Below are positions 41,325 to 50,081 of a stretch of DNA of 64,000 nucleotides, piece after piece. The position numbers and the translations under genes are program-made. Origin of the DNA: Butyricicoccus pullicaecorum (GTDB lineage Bacteria; Bacillota; Clostridia; Oscillospirales; Butyricicoccaceae); NCBI GenBank assembly GCA_018366035.1, contig JAGZIW010000011.1, positions 7,310-71,309 on the forward strand, in the 5' to 3' direction. The notes beneath the pieces are model-generated. The model saw only the letters and a program-made list of their open reading frames with translations, did no database searches and had not been told where the DNA came from. Numbering within the stretch: position 1 is the first letter of the stretch; the number at the start of each line of letters is the position of its first letter.

Positions 41325-41377
41325 ATAAAAAGCCCTGTCTGTTTCGATGATATATCCGCCGAAACAGACAGGGCTTT
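41325..41377 (-). terminator. Terminator of the sulfite/nitrite reductase gene
   Basis: Perfect 18-bp arms (41329-41346 and 41360-41377) with a 13-nt loop; on the reverse strand five T residues follow. The arm contains the same CTGTCTGT core as the neighbouring ygiQ hairpin. Confidence 0.85.
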
Positions 41378-41426
41378 ACTCAATTTTTGGTATTTTTATT
41401 CAACAGTATACACATTTATCTGACAC

Positions 41427-42971
41427 TTAATCCAAATATGGCTGTGCCAATGCGCGCAAGTCCTCCATATGGTTTGGAATCCACTCATCATATCGCTCAC
41501 ATTCACGGGAAACTGCCTTTGCCAAATCCATTAAGAACAGAGGAATCTGATCCTCCAGCATTGCGCCCCAGCTCTCGCCAAACCTTTCACTTCCCAGCTC
41601 TGCACTTCCGCCTACATACAGCATATATGCAGGAGCCGGCTTGCCATCAATCATTTTCACGCCGCCGCGAAATCCGAGGCTCCCAACCTGATGCGTTCCG
41701 CAAGAGGACGGACAACCCGAAATATGAATCTGCGGCAGCACACCGTCCGGAATATTGGCAGAACGGGCAGCTTCCACACAAATGCGATAAAGCCGCTGAG
41801 AATCACGCACGCCCTGCTGACAGATTTCTGCGCCTACACAACAAACAGACGTCTCAAATAAGGTCTTTGCACCGTCCTCGGTTACGCGAAGTACCTCCTT
41901 TGCTTCCTTTGCCGTACAATGAATGATATACATGGTATTGTCTGCACCCAAGCGCAATTCTACGGCGTCCATATCTCGAATTGTATCATACAAGGCTGTC
42001 AGTGTCTGTGCACTCGGCATACCGCCCAGTGGGTGATACCATACCGCAAACAGCCCCGACTGCTTTTGTGCAATGACACGTCTGTCCTCAATGCTGCTGC
42101 CGTCACCAGTTTTGGTAACGATTTGTGCACAAACCGTCAAATCCAAACCACCTTCTTGCTTTACAGCCTCAAGTTGTTCTGAAAAAGCTGCACGATATGC
42201 CTCCTCACCCCCCAGCGCATCTGGCATATAGCGCGTACGCGCCTTGGCACGCTGGCTGTAATTTCCATACTTCATAAACGTATTGACCATGGCACGTGTA
42301 TAATAGAGCAGCTCATTTCCAGACACCCCACTTGCCATTAAAACTCCCATACGCGGATTGGGCCCCATACCGCCCGCACTATATACATCAAACATACCAT
42401 CTTCCCGCGCAACGAAACCCAAATCTCGAATAGTTGCATGCGCAGTATTTTGGCGATGATTTGCAAATCCTACCTTTAGCTTACGAGGTAATTTGATATC
42501 ACGCAAAATAGAGAGCAAATATTCTCCCACTGCCTCTGCATAGGGCAGAACATCAAACGTCTCCCCCAACAATACGCCGGATAGTGGCGGTGCTATCACA
42601 TTGCGTGGATTGTCTCCGCCTCCACCACGGCAAAAAATGTTATATTCCAGCGCTTCATTAGCAATTGCCAGAATTTGTCTGCCTTTGAGGTGATGCAGCT
42701 GAATGGTCTCTCCGGTTGTCAGTTTCACTGTGGTCAGCTCATATCGTTTGAGCATATCCACGATAAATCCCAACTGCTCCTTAGTCACGCGGCCGGCAGT
42801 CATGCGTAAACGCAGCATGCCATATTTTTCATTGCGCTCCGCATAGCTTCCAAAGGAACCTGAAATCCCTTTATACTTCTGGCGCAGCATCTGTCCCGTA
42901 TAAAACATTCTTGTCGCTTCGTCAAACTGCTTTAGATCTGCACGAAATGCCTCAACAATTTCCTTTTTCAT
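41427..42971 (-). CDS. Sulfite/nitrite reductase hemoprotein family protein
   Basis: A 514-residue siroheme-[4Fe-4S] reductase. Two ferredoxin-like repeats (PARLRMTAGRVTKEQLGFI-like LRLRMTAGRV near 52; second near 305) alternate with siroheme domains. The cluster ligands are C-VGAEI-C (CX5C) near 401 and CPSSC (CX3C) near 440, followed by GTHQVGSLGFRGG. It reduces sulfite or nitrite by six electrons. No flavin or ferredoxin partner is adjacent and no sulfate-activation genes are in the window. GGGAGA lies 6 nt before the ATG used; an ATG two codons upstream is too close. Confidence 0.9.
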   Translation of the reverse strand: MKKEIVEAFRADLKQFDEATRMFYTGQMLRQKYKGISGSFGSYAERNEKYGMLRLRMTAGRVTKEQLGFIVDMLKRYELTTVKLTTGETIQLHHLKGRQILAIANEALEYNIFCRGGGGDNPRNVIAPPLSGVLLGETFDVLPYAEAVGEYLLSILRDIKLPRKLKVGFANHRQNTAHATIRDLGFVAREDGMFDVYSAGGMGPNPRMGVLMASGVSGNELLYYTRAMVNTFMKYGNYSQRAKARTRYMPDALGGEEAYRAAFSEQLEAVKQEGGLDLTVCAQIVTKTGDGSSIEDRRVIAQKQSGLFAVWYHPLGGMPSAQTLTALYDTIRDMDAVELRLGADNTMYIIHCTAKEAKEVLRVTEDGAKTLFETSVCCVGAEICQQGVRDSQRLYRICVEAARSANIPDGVLPQIHISGCPSSCGTHQVGSLGFRGGVKMIDGKPAPAYMLYVGGSAELGSERFGESWGAMLEDQIPLFLMDLAKAVSRECERYDEWIPNHMEDLRALAQPYLD

Positions 42972-43081
42972 GGTCATTCTCCCTCTCTTAAATTTTGAAA
43001 CCTATATTTTCTTGTTGAAATTATTCCCATTCAAATGAGAGCCTCTGCGATAAACATCTTCTCTTGCAGTATCTCCTCTGC

Positions 43082-43387
43082 CTACAAAAAATACTCTAAT
43101 ACAAAAACAGCGATACAGGCTGCACTTGCAACCGTAAACAGCGAACGCCCCTGCCATGCAAAGAAAATTGCAGCTGCCAGACCTGCAAGCGCGGAAAACG
43201 GTGTCTCTGTTGCATATAAAATCGCCGGAAATGTCATGACGGCAAGGGTCACATACGGCATATAGTAGAGAAATGAACGAATGGTGCGATTTTTAATCTC
43301 TTTACGAATAAGCGTCAGCGGAAGAACGCGGATCAGATAGGTCACCACGGCCATGACCGCGATATATAAATATACTTCATGCTTCAT
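43082..43387 (-). CDS. azlD: AzlD family membrane protein
   Basis: A 101-residue protein with three to four membrane segments: VYLYIAVMAVVTYLIRVLPL with the conserved Arg-Xaa-Leu-Pro, YMPYVTLAVMTFPAIL, and a C-terminal SAACIAVFVLEYFL. AzlD is the small partner of AzlC in branched-chain amino acid export. It overlaps azlC by 11 nt, with the ribosome site inside azlC. Confidence 0.9.
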   Translation of the reverse strand: MKHEVYLYIAVMAVVTYLIRVLPLTLIRKEIKNRTIRSFLYYMPYVTLAVMTFPAILYATETPFSALAGLAAAIFFAWQGRSLFTVASAACIAVFVLEYFL

Positions 43388-44099
43388 TGGCATCTTCCCC
43401 CTGAACCGGAAAACAGAACGCAGCCACACCCGAAACCAATACTGTCAAAATAATAATACGCATACCTGAAGAAATGCCAGACAAAACAGGAATCCATGTA
43501 AAAATTGCGCTCAAAAGCATAGATATCACCACGCCCCCAGCAATCACGCGATCTTTGCGAGCCGGCGGCAAAATCACTGCCAGAAACATACCATATAATG
43601 CCACAGACAGTGCACTGACCACGCGGCTCGGCAACGCCTCTCCCATCAAAATCCCCAAATATGTTCCAAGCGCCCAGCTCGGGGCTGCAACGGAAATTGC
43701 CCCAAAGCAATAATATGGGTCCAGTCTGTCCGATACTGCTGCGGAAACCCCAAAAATTTCATCTGTCACCGTATATCCCATCAAAAGCCGCTGCCAAGTG
43801 GGGGTTTCTGGTGCAATTTTTTGACTGAGTGCACAAGACATCAGCATATAACGCAAATTGATTACAAACTGTGTAAATGCCATCTCCCAATATGGCGCAC
43901 CCGCAGCGATCAATCCGAGCGCAGCAAACTCCCCGGCAGATGTGTTATTGAGCAAGCTCATCCATGTTGCTTGTCCTGCCGTAAGCCCGCTGACCTTTGC
44001 CGCAATTCCCAACGTAAAGGAAACCGCAAGATATCCCAGCCCAATTGGCACACCGTCACGCAAGCCTCGAAAATACCATGTGCCATGTGATCCAACCAT
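43377..44099 (-). CDS. azlC: AzlC family branched-chain amino acid exporter subunit
   Basis: A 240-residue membrane protein with the AzlC landmarks FRGLRDGVPIGLGYLAVSFTLG at the start (region), SAGEFAALGLIAAGAP, FVINLRYMLMSCALS and GYTVTDEIFGVS. With AzlD it forms an exporter for branched-chain amino acids and analogues. The ATG is 8 nt after GAGAGGG; a TTG two codons upstream is less likely. Confidence 0.93.
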   Translation of the reverse strand: MVGSHGTWYFRGLRDGVPIGLGYLAVSFTLGIAAKVSGLTAGQATWMSLLNNTSAGEFAALGLIAAGAPYWEMAFTQFVINLRYMLMSCALSQKIAPETPTWQRLLMGYTVTDEIFGVSAAVSDRLDPYYCFGAISVAAPSWALGTYLGILMGEALPSRVVSALSVALYGMFLAVILPPARKDRVIAGGVVISMLLSAIFTWIPVLSGISSGMRIIILTVLVSGVAAFCFPVQGEDANEA

Positions 44100-44131
44100 G
44101 AACAAAACCCTCTCCCTTCTAGCTTGATTCT

Positions 44132-44160
44132 ATTGTATCATGGAAAATCAGACATGTAAA
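44132..44160 (-). promoter_or_regulatory. Promoter of azlCD
   Basis: Reverse-strand TTTACA (44160-44155), 17-nt spacer, TACAAT (44137-44132), 33 nt before the ATG. Confidence 0.65.
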
Positions 44161-44194
44161 ACCCTGTACCTGCCATCCCGAAACAGAGGCAAAC

Positions 44195-44222
44195 AAAAAG
44201 ACCACATGCACGTGGTCTTTTT
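44195..44222. terminator. Terminator of the third chemoreceptor gene
   Basis: AAAAAGACCAC and GTGGTCTTTTT around ATGCAC; symmetrical, but the gene that needs it is on the reverse strand. Confidence 0.9.
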
Positions 44223-44244
44223 GCCGTCCTCTAAAATATTTAGC

Positions 44245-46323
44245 TTATCGTAAGCGGAAATGTGCAACCATTTCTCTCAAAACATGAGATTGGCTCGAAA
44301 GCTCCTTACTTGCAGCAGCACTTTCCTCTGCGGTTGCCGCATTGGTCTGTACAACACTCGAAATCTGATCTACGCCAGCCGCAACCTGATCAAGCTGCTC
44401 AGACAATGTCTGATAGGAATGTGCGATATCCTCAACAGAATGTACCACTACCTCTGTTTTTGCAGCAGCAGAACCCAATGTTGCCGCTGTCGTATCTGCA
44501 ATGTCATGACCATGTCCGACCGCTTCCACGGTGCTTTCAATCAGCGCTGTTGTATTCTTGACAGCCTCTGATGTGATTGCCGCAAGAGAACGCACCTCAT
44601 CTGCCACCACAGTAAAGCCCTTGCCTGCCGCACCTGCACGTGCGGCTTCCACTGCGGCATTAAGTGCCAGAATATTGGTCTGGAATGCGATATCCTCGAT
44701 ATTTTTAATAATTTTATGAATCTGCTGGGATTTATCAGAAATATCTGCCATAGCTTCGAGCATCTGTTTCATTTCCTGATTGCTCTGCTCAATTTCCTCA
44801 CTGATCACACCTAGATTCTGACAAACCACACCGGCCTGTTCCGAACCATCGGCAGACTGCTTCGACAGGTCCATAATGCTTGCAGACAACTCCTGCACAG
44901 AGCTTGCCTGTTCAGTTGCCCCCTGTGCAAGGTTCTGTGCGCCAATCGAAATCTGATCGGCACCGCTGTCCACCTGATCTGCTGACTGCGTGATACCCGA
45001 AATTGTTTCCGCAAGCGAATTGCGAATGGATTCCAAACCGTCTTTTACGCGGGAAAAATCGCCCTTATAATCCTGTTCCAGTGTAAACACGAGATTCCCT
45101 CGTCCCATTTGATCCAGCGTTGCTGTGATTTCATCAATATAAACAATGTAGGTTTTCAGGCGATTGACAAGATTCTGAATGTGCATTGCCAACTGACCAA
45201 CCTCATCACCGCTATGTACATCTACGGTCTGTTCAATATTGCCAAGAGACAGTTGTTCAGCAATCCCTGTGAGCTTTTTGATTGGTCTTGTAAGGCTGAA
45301 CGCAATCATCAGAAGTACGAATACCAAGATTACAATGCAGACTGTAAATCCGCATATAATCATAGAAACTGTGCGTTTCATAACAGACAGGTACTCAGCC
45401 TCGGGCAAGACACCCAACACCAGATAGTCGAGTTCGCCTATGTACTCTGTACTTCCATAATATGACTGCCCTGCACGGGTATACAGCTCACTCTGAATAC
45501 TCTGATTGTTCTGGATAATGTTCAGCATATTTTCTGAGTACTCGACCTGACTAAAATGCTTACTCTGCAACTCACGGTCCGGATGATATACAATATTGTC
45601 ATCACGATCGTATATGGTAATATATCCCACGTCCCCAATCTTGATCTCATCTAACCGTTCACTGAGTTTCTCCAGAGAAATATCCATTCCCAAAATACCG
45701 ACCATTGTATTATTCAAATAGACGGGTGCTGCGATTGCAACAGCCAGCTTTCCAGTTCTCACATCTTGATAGGCTCCGGTAACGATTTCCCCCTGCTTCT
45801 CCATCACCATCTGGTACCAGACGCGGCTTGTAACATCGAATTCTGGTGGCCCCAACTCACTTCCGTCGTCCTGAATATTGGTTGCCTGATCCTTATCCAG
45901 CAGATACACTGACATTATCGTGTCGCTTTCCAACATTTTGACTTCTTGGAGTACGCTTCCAATCTGCTGATTGACCTTTGCAACCTCAGCTGCACTATTT
46001 GCTGATGCAGCAGCGGTATGGCGCTTTGCAATCAATTCCCCCAAATCGTCAGACGCTGTTAAAGCACGCACCATTCCCAGATAGTTCTCAAAATATCCTT
46101 CCACAGCCGACGCCGCAGTTCTTGTTTCCGCAGTCAGATTATTCCCGATCAATGTTTCTACGGTTCCTGATATCTGCTTACCCAAAGCGACTCCCAATAC
46201 TACAAGGATAATCACCAATGGTACGATAACAGCAGTCATAAGCTTAGGTGTCAGACCAAACTGAACTTTCATTTTTCGCTTTTCACTTTGCCTGCCGGCT
46301 TTCTTTTTTCGAATGTACTCCAC
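44245..46323 (-). CDS. Methyl-accepting chemotaxis protein with dCache sensor
   Basis: A 692-residue chemoreceptor. A basic N-terminus, a membrane helix at about 30-50, a double-Cache domain to about 325 (FDVTSRVWYQMVMEKQGEIV and GILGMDISLEKL), a second helix near 330-355, HAMP, and the signalling hairpin with tip DIAFQTNILALNAAVEAARA. The signalling half is closer to the receptor at 21113 than to the one at 18846 (both have KNIEDIAFQ and VRSLAAITSEAV). GTG start with a weak site; an ATG 17 codons later, MKVQFGLTPKLM, is an alternative. Probable transcription from the promoter at 46975 would give a 650-nt leader. Confidence 0.9.
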   Translation of the reverse strand: MEYIRKKKAGRQSEKRKMKVQFGLTPKLMTAVIVPLVIILVVLGVALGKQISGTVETLIGNNLTAETRTAASAVEGYFENYLGMVRALTASDDLGELIAKRHTAAASANSAAEVAKVNQQIGSVLQEVKMLESDTIMSVYLLDKDQATNIQDDGSELGPPEFDVTSRVWYQMVMEKQGEIVTGAYQDVRTGKLAVAIAAPVYLNNTMVGILGMDISLEKLSERLDEIKIGDVGYITIYDRDDNIVYHPDRELQSKHFSQVEYSENMLNIIQNNQSIQSELYTRAGQSYYGSTEYIGELDYLVLGVLPEAEYLSVMKRTVSMIICGFTVCIVILVFVLLMIAFSLTRPIKKLTGIAEQLSLGNIEQTVDVHSGDEVGQLAMHIQNLVNRLKTYIVYIDEITATLDQMGRGNLVFTLEQDYKGDFSRVKDGLESIRNSLAETISGITQSADQVDSGADQISIGAQNLAQGATEQASSVQELSASIMDLSKQSADGSEQAGVVCQNLGVISEEIEQSNQEMKQMLEAMADISDKSQQIHKIIKNIEDIAFQTNILALNAAVEAARAGAAGKGFTVVADEVRSLAAITSEAVKNTTALIESTVEAVGHGHDIADTTAATLGSAAAKTEVVVHSVEDIAHSYQTLSEQLDQVAAGVDQISSVVQTNAATAEESAAASKELSSQSHVLREMVAHFRLR

Positions 46324-46820
46324 GATTCACACACTCTTTTCTTCAAATTTTTAGTTGGTATATGTGCACGATGTACAGGCTGCAAACACACCCTACACAA
46401 TATCGTATCGTTCTTTTTGTACGCTTTTGTAACTGCGTTTCTTTGCCTGTTAACAATTTCTATTGTCTGATTGCTCGTTCTGCAATCTTAACAGGTTCAT
46501 GCCAGACAATCCAGCATTTTTGCACAATTGAATCAAATAGCTGCTGCATTGCAGCAAGGGCTAGATATTTCGCCATTGCGCTTACATCAAATTCCAAAAT
46601 ATAAAGTCGATTGACTGCTTGCAGTGAAATATATAGCCACGTCTAATTGATTCACCATATTTCTTTTTCTGTGCAACCTAGCAAATCCGAAAAAGTGCAG
46701 ACTTTCTTCTTCAACCTCTTTTAATCCTCTCATACGCTTTCATCTAAGACACTTTTTCTTACACGCAGCCTTATGTGAAACACACCTAAAAATACAGATA
46801 TATCGTGCATATCCCCCCAG

Positions 46821-46904
46821 TTATTTCGTTCTAAATCCAATTTGTTTCCGAAACATCACCGCTGTGATTCTCTTTGCCAAGCGGATAAGTGAAAATCCTA
46901 GCAT
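46821..46904 (-). CDS. Possible 27-residue basic peptide
   Basis: A 27-codon ORF starting MLGFSLIRLAKRITAVMF, a basic amphipathic peptide, 64 nt downstream of a consensus promoter. The only ribosome site is a weak GAAAAG. A longer frame of 60 codons starts upstream but overlaps the promoter. It could equally be chance within a long leader. Confidence 0.25.
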   Translation of the reverse strand: MLGFSLIRLAKRITAVMFRKQIGFRTK

Positions 46905-46974
46905 ATGATATTTCTTTTCATTTTTCCAGATACAGCGTTGAAAGTTTTCCTTGTTTTTTCGGCTTTGCTCTTTG

Positions 46975-47003
46975 ATTATACCATATTTTACTATTTTTCG
47001 CAA
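46975..47003 (-). promoter_or_regulatory. Strong vegetative promoter facing the third chemoreceptor gene
   Basis: Reverse-strand TTGCGA (47003-46998), 17-nt spacer, TATAAT (46980-46975). The next clear gene is the chemoreceptor, 645 nt away. Confidence 0.65.
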
Positions 47004-47148
47004 AATTATGCAAGATTTAATCTTTTTCTCATCTACAAAGACAGCGATTTTTTCATTTCTCTTATCCTGTAAACTTCAGCAGAATACAAAAAAGCAGCAA
47101 ACAAATCCACTTTCTCTATCGTAGCGGTATTGAAAAGACGGCTTCAAA

Positions 47149-47182
47149 AATCAAAAGCATGTCCCATAGGACATGCTTTTGA
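47149..47182 (-). terminator. Terminator of the glycosyltransferase gene
   Basis: AAAAGCATGTCC and GGACATGCTTTT around CATA, followed on the reverse strand by GATTTTT. Confidence 0.85.
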
Positions 47183-47188
47183 TTTCAA

Positions 47189-48439
47189 TTATTTTTGTAG
47201 TTCCGTTAAACGAATACGGCAGGTATGCGGAATTGCTTTCCATTCGGTCTGTGGTTTCAACAGCATCGCTGCATTGATTGGAATCCAACTCATAACAAAG
47301 AGCCAGTAGCCCAATACACCCTTTGCCATTGTAAGCAGAGGCTTTCGCTCCAATAAAATCACTGCCACAGCAAGCAGTACGGTTCCAACGAAAGAAATTG
47401 CAGCAGACAAAAGCGGTTGATACAAGATATCACTATATGGTGCAAGGTCGAAATGTATCTGTAAGACACATAAAAATCCGGATAATATCACAGAAATAAT
47501 ATAAAATACCTGAAGAAGCGGTGCAAATAAAAACAATAACTGATCAAGCCGTGCATGTAGGTCATGCCGCCCGCGGCTTTTCTGCCGTAGTAACTGCGGG
47601 GCATAGACCCTGAGACACTGGTAAAGCCCCACAGTCCACCGGCATCTCTGATGCCACGACTGCATAAAGGTAAGCGGCTGCTCATCATAGGTCTTGGCAT
47701 CTGGCACCCATGCGACCCGCTCGCCTGACAAGATACACTGCGTCGTGAATTCAATATCCTCTGTCATGGTTACTGTATTCCACCCATTATGCCGTCTGAG
47801 CCAATCCATAGATACCATAAATCCACTGCCATTTACAACCGCAGACAAGCCCACCTTTGCACGTGTGTGGCTAAACATTCGATTGACCATCCAATAATAG
47901 ATGGAATAACAGGAGGAAATCATGGTGTCTGTCGGGTTCTTACTGTCTCGATACCCCTGCCCTGCGACAGCCCCCTCACACCATGCATTGTTCATTGCTG
48001 CCAAGAATCCAGCGTCAACGACATTATCTGCATCAAATACACAGACAGCATCATAACGATTTTGACGCATCAGTATGGCAATGATTTGTTTGAGGGCATC
48101 TCCCTTTGTGCGTACTGGTGCGGCACATTCCATGACAAGTGCGCCTGCACGATGCGCTTCTCCTGCTGTATCATCTGTGCAATTATTCGGAATCACGATT
48201 ACATCAAACTTATCCCGCGGATATGCTTGTCCTATCAGACTTTCCACCAAATTGCCAATCACAGCCTGCTCGTTCCGCGCCGCGACCAAAACCGCAAAAC
48301 GACAGCGCGGTTCGTGTGTTTTCCATTTTTCTGCCATACGCACTGCCTGCGGCAGATATAGTGCAAAGTACACAAGATATAATACCGATATTGCACTCAT
48401 CAAAAAAACAGCCGCCTTGAGCCACGGGATCACAAACAT
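47189..48439 (-). CDS. Family 2 glycosyltransferase, membrane-bound (processive type)
   Basis: A 416-residue inverting glycosyltransferase. One N-terminal membrane helix, then the GT-A domain: LVAARNEQAVIGNLVESL, VIPNNCTDD, VFDADNVVD (DxD-like), TEDIEFTTQCI and QRCRW (the QxxRW motif of processive enzymes), followed by three to four C-terminal helices. This is the architecture of cellulose, hyaluronan or beta-glucan synthases and of IcaA/PgaC. No partner gene for a secretion channel or regulator is adjacent, so the polymer is unknown. The ATG is preceded by GGAGGGG; a frame ten codons longer is less likely. Confidence 0.88.
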   Translation of the reverse strand: MFVIPWLKAAVFLMSAISVLYLVYFALYLPQAVRMAEKWKTHEPRCRFAVLVAARNEQAVIGNLVESLIGQAYPRDKFDVIVIPNNCTDDTAGEAHRAGALVMECAAPVRTKGDALKQIIAILMRQNRYDAVCVFDADNVVDAGFLAAMNNAWCEGAVAGQGYRDSKNPTDTMISSCYSIYYWMVNRMFSHTRAKVGLSAVVNGSGFMVSMDWLRRHNGWNTVTMTEDIEFTTQCILSGERVAWVPDAKTYDEQPLTFMQSWHQRCRWTVGLYQCLRVYAPQLLRQKSRGRHDLHARLDQLLFLFAPLLQVFYIISVILSGFLCVLQIHFDLAPYSDILYQPLLSAAISFVGTVLLAVAVILLERKPLLTMAKGVLGYWLFVMSWIPINAAMLLKPQTEWKAIPHTCRIRLTELQK

Positions 48440-48669
48440 CAAAGACCCCTCCTTCTTTCTGAAATTCAAACTGTATTACTTGTATTAGTACACTTAAATT
48501 ATCATACTCCGCTCCCCCTGTCAATGCCCTTAATCAAATCTTAAAAAAATCGTAATCAATTTGTAAGAAATATCTGTATTCCTGCTGTATTCCGTCCGCT
48601 TTTCCAGAGAACGTTCATTTTGTACCAGAATATCGTGCTGTAAATCCAGCGAATATTTACATTTGCGCC

Positions 48670-48698
48670 TTGTATAACGCCTGTGACTTTGTTACAAT
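48670..48698 (+). promoter_or_regulatory. Promoter of the cyclophilin gene and following block
   Basis: TTGTAT at 48670-48675, 17-nt spacer, TACAAT at 48693-48698. Confidence 0.65.
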
Positions 48699-48758
48699 AA
48701 GGATACATGAAATTCATGCAAATACACGCAATCCAAAAGAATGGAGTGTTTTAATTCA

Positions 48759-49277
48759 ATGAAAAATCCAATCGTAACGATTGAAATGGAATCCGGCTCA
48801 AAAATCGAGCTTGAGCTGTATCCAGAAATCGCGCCCAACACTGTGCGTAACTTTATCCATTTGGCACAGCAAGGCTTCTATAATGGTACCATCTTCCACC
48901 GCGTCATTCCGGGATTTATGATTCAGGGCGGTGATCCGGAAGGCACTGGCATGGGCGGTCCAGATTACTGTATCCGTGGTGAATTCACCGCAAACGGTTT
49001 TCAAAATGATCTGATACACAGCCGTGGCGTCATTTCTATGGCACGCACTATGGATCCAGACTCTGCTGGCTCTCAGTTCTTTATCATGACCACAGATTCT
49101 CCCCATCTCGATGGACAATATGCTGCCTTTGGTATGGTCACCTCTGGTATGGAAACCGCAGACGAAATCGTAAACACACCACGAGACTGGCATGACCGTC
49201 CGCGTGCTGACCAGAAAATGGTTTCTGTCACCGTCGAAACCTTTGGCGAAACCTATGACGCACCCGAAACGATCTGA
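48759..49277 (+). CDS. Cyclophilin-type peptidyl-prolyl cis-trans isomerase
   Basis: A 172-residue cytoplasmic cyclophilin. The active-site strands are visible: NGTIFHRVIPGFMIQGGDPEG (region with Arg and Phe), GVISMARTMDPDSAGSQFFI and DGQYAAFGMVTSGME. No signal peptide. It speeds proline isomerisation in folding proteins. GGAGTG is 10 nt before the ATG used; an ATG six codons upstream overlaps that site. Confidence 0.96.
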   Translation: MKNPIVTIEMESGSKIELELYPEIAPNTVRNFIHLAQQGFYNGTIFHRVIPGFMIQGGDPEGTGMGGPDYCIRGEFTANGFQNDLIHSRGVISMARTMDPDSAGSQFFIMTTDSPHLDGQYAAFGMVTSGMETADEIVNTPRDWHDRPRADQKMVSVTVETFGETYDAPETI

Positions 49278-49311
49278 TCCTCATTCACTTTATCTGATGG
49301 GAGGGAGCGCC

Positions 49312-50016
49312 ATGCGCTATTCCAACCGAACGTCCTTTATTCTTTCCACGCCCGGAACCATGGGACAGCCCCCATGCAGCTTGGAGTCTATTATGGCAGG
49401 TCATTGTGCCGGCGCACATGGCTGTATCCTGCCTGTTGACACCACACAAGACGATATCACCATTATCTGCGAATCCAGCAGCTATCAGATAGCAGGCGAA
49501 ACCTTATCTGTTCATGACAACAGCTTCGAAACACTTCGCGCTGCCTACCCCAAAATCGTTTCCTTTGGTCAGGCACTCGAACTGGTACGTTCCTATTCCG
49601 GAAAATTGGGTATTGAACTGCATCACCCGCTTACCGCCGCACAGGTACGCATTTCCCTCAAATATTCTGAATATCTGGAAAATGCGTATTTTTGTGGATT
49701 ACAGCCACAACAGGCTGCTGCGCTCGCAGCACAATACCCCGATTTGCAGATCATGGTCGATTTGCCGCTGTCACCAGAGGACCCTGTCACCTTCGTGCGC
49801 GGTGCACAAAGACTTGGTTTATTTGGACTGCGCGCAACACCCGAGCTTCTGAGTGAAACACTATGTGCAGAAGCGCTGCGCTGCGGATTGTTCCTTGCCT
49901 CTACCGAGACTGACAATCCCGAGATTCTGCATTCTTTGGTCGCCCGCGGTGTCAATTTTATTGAAACCAGCCGCCCCGACCTCGCACTTTCCGGTCAGCC
50001 TGTCCAACCGGCATAA
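49312..50016 (+). CDS. Glycerophosphodiester phosphodiesterase-like protein, probably inactive
   Basis: A 234-residue protein whose segment order matches the GDPD TIM barrel: an opening ILSTPGTMGQPPCSLESIM where active GDPDs have a His-Arg-Gly and Glu-Asn-Thr motif, then GAHGCILPVDTTQDD where ElDv...TkDg is expected, and LGIELHHP for the later strand. The catalytic His-Arg-Gly, the Glu-Asn-Thr and the second His are all replaced, so diester hydrolysis is unlikely. GGGAGGG precedes the ATG. It lies 34 nt after the cyclophilin gene. It may bind a ligand or have a new chemistry. Confidence 0.6.
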   Translation: MRYSNRTSFILSTPGTMGQPPCSLESIMAGHCAGAHGCILPVDTTQDDITIICESSSYQIAGETLSVHDNSFETLRAAYPKIVSFGQALELVRSYSGKLGIELHHPLTAAQVRISLKYSEYLENAYFCGLQPQQAAALAAQYPDLQIMVDLPLSPEDPVTFVRGAQRLGLFGLRATPELLSETLCAEALRCGLFLASTETDNPEILHSLVARGVNFIETSRPDLALSGQPVQPA

Positions 50017-50030
50017 CTGACCATTTTTTC

Positions 50031-50052
50031 TGGGGCCTTTGGCCCCTTTTTC
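50031..50052 (+). terminator. Terminator after the GDPD-like gene
   Basis: GGGGCC and GGCCCC around TTT, followed by five T residues, 15 nt past the stop. Confidence 0.85.
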
Positions 50053-50081
50053 TTTCATCATTTCTTTGGAGGGAATGTTCT

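Larger units (their letters stand above)
46324..47188. other. Gene-poor interval of 865 bp upstream of the third chemoreceptor
   Basis: AT-rich, with no ORF carrying a good ribosome site. It holds a strong reverse-strand promoter (46975-47003), a possible 27-codon ORF (46821-46904) and the glycosyltransferase terminator (47149-47182). Otherwise I see nothing in it. Confidence 0.6.
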
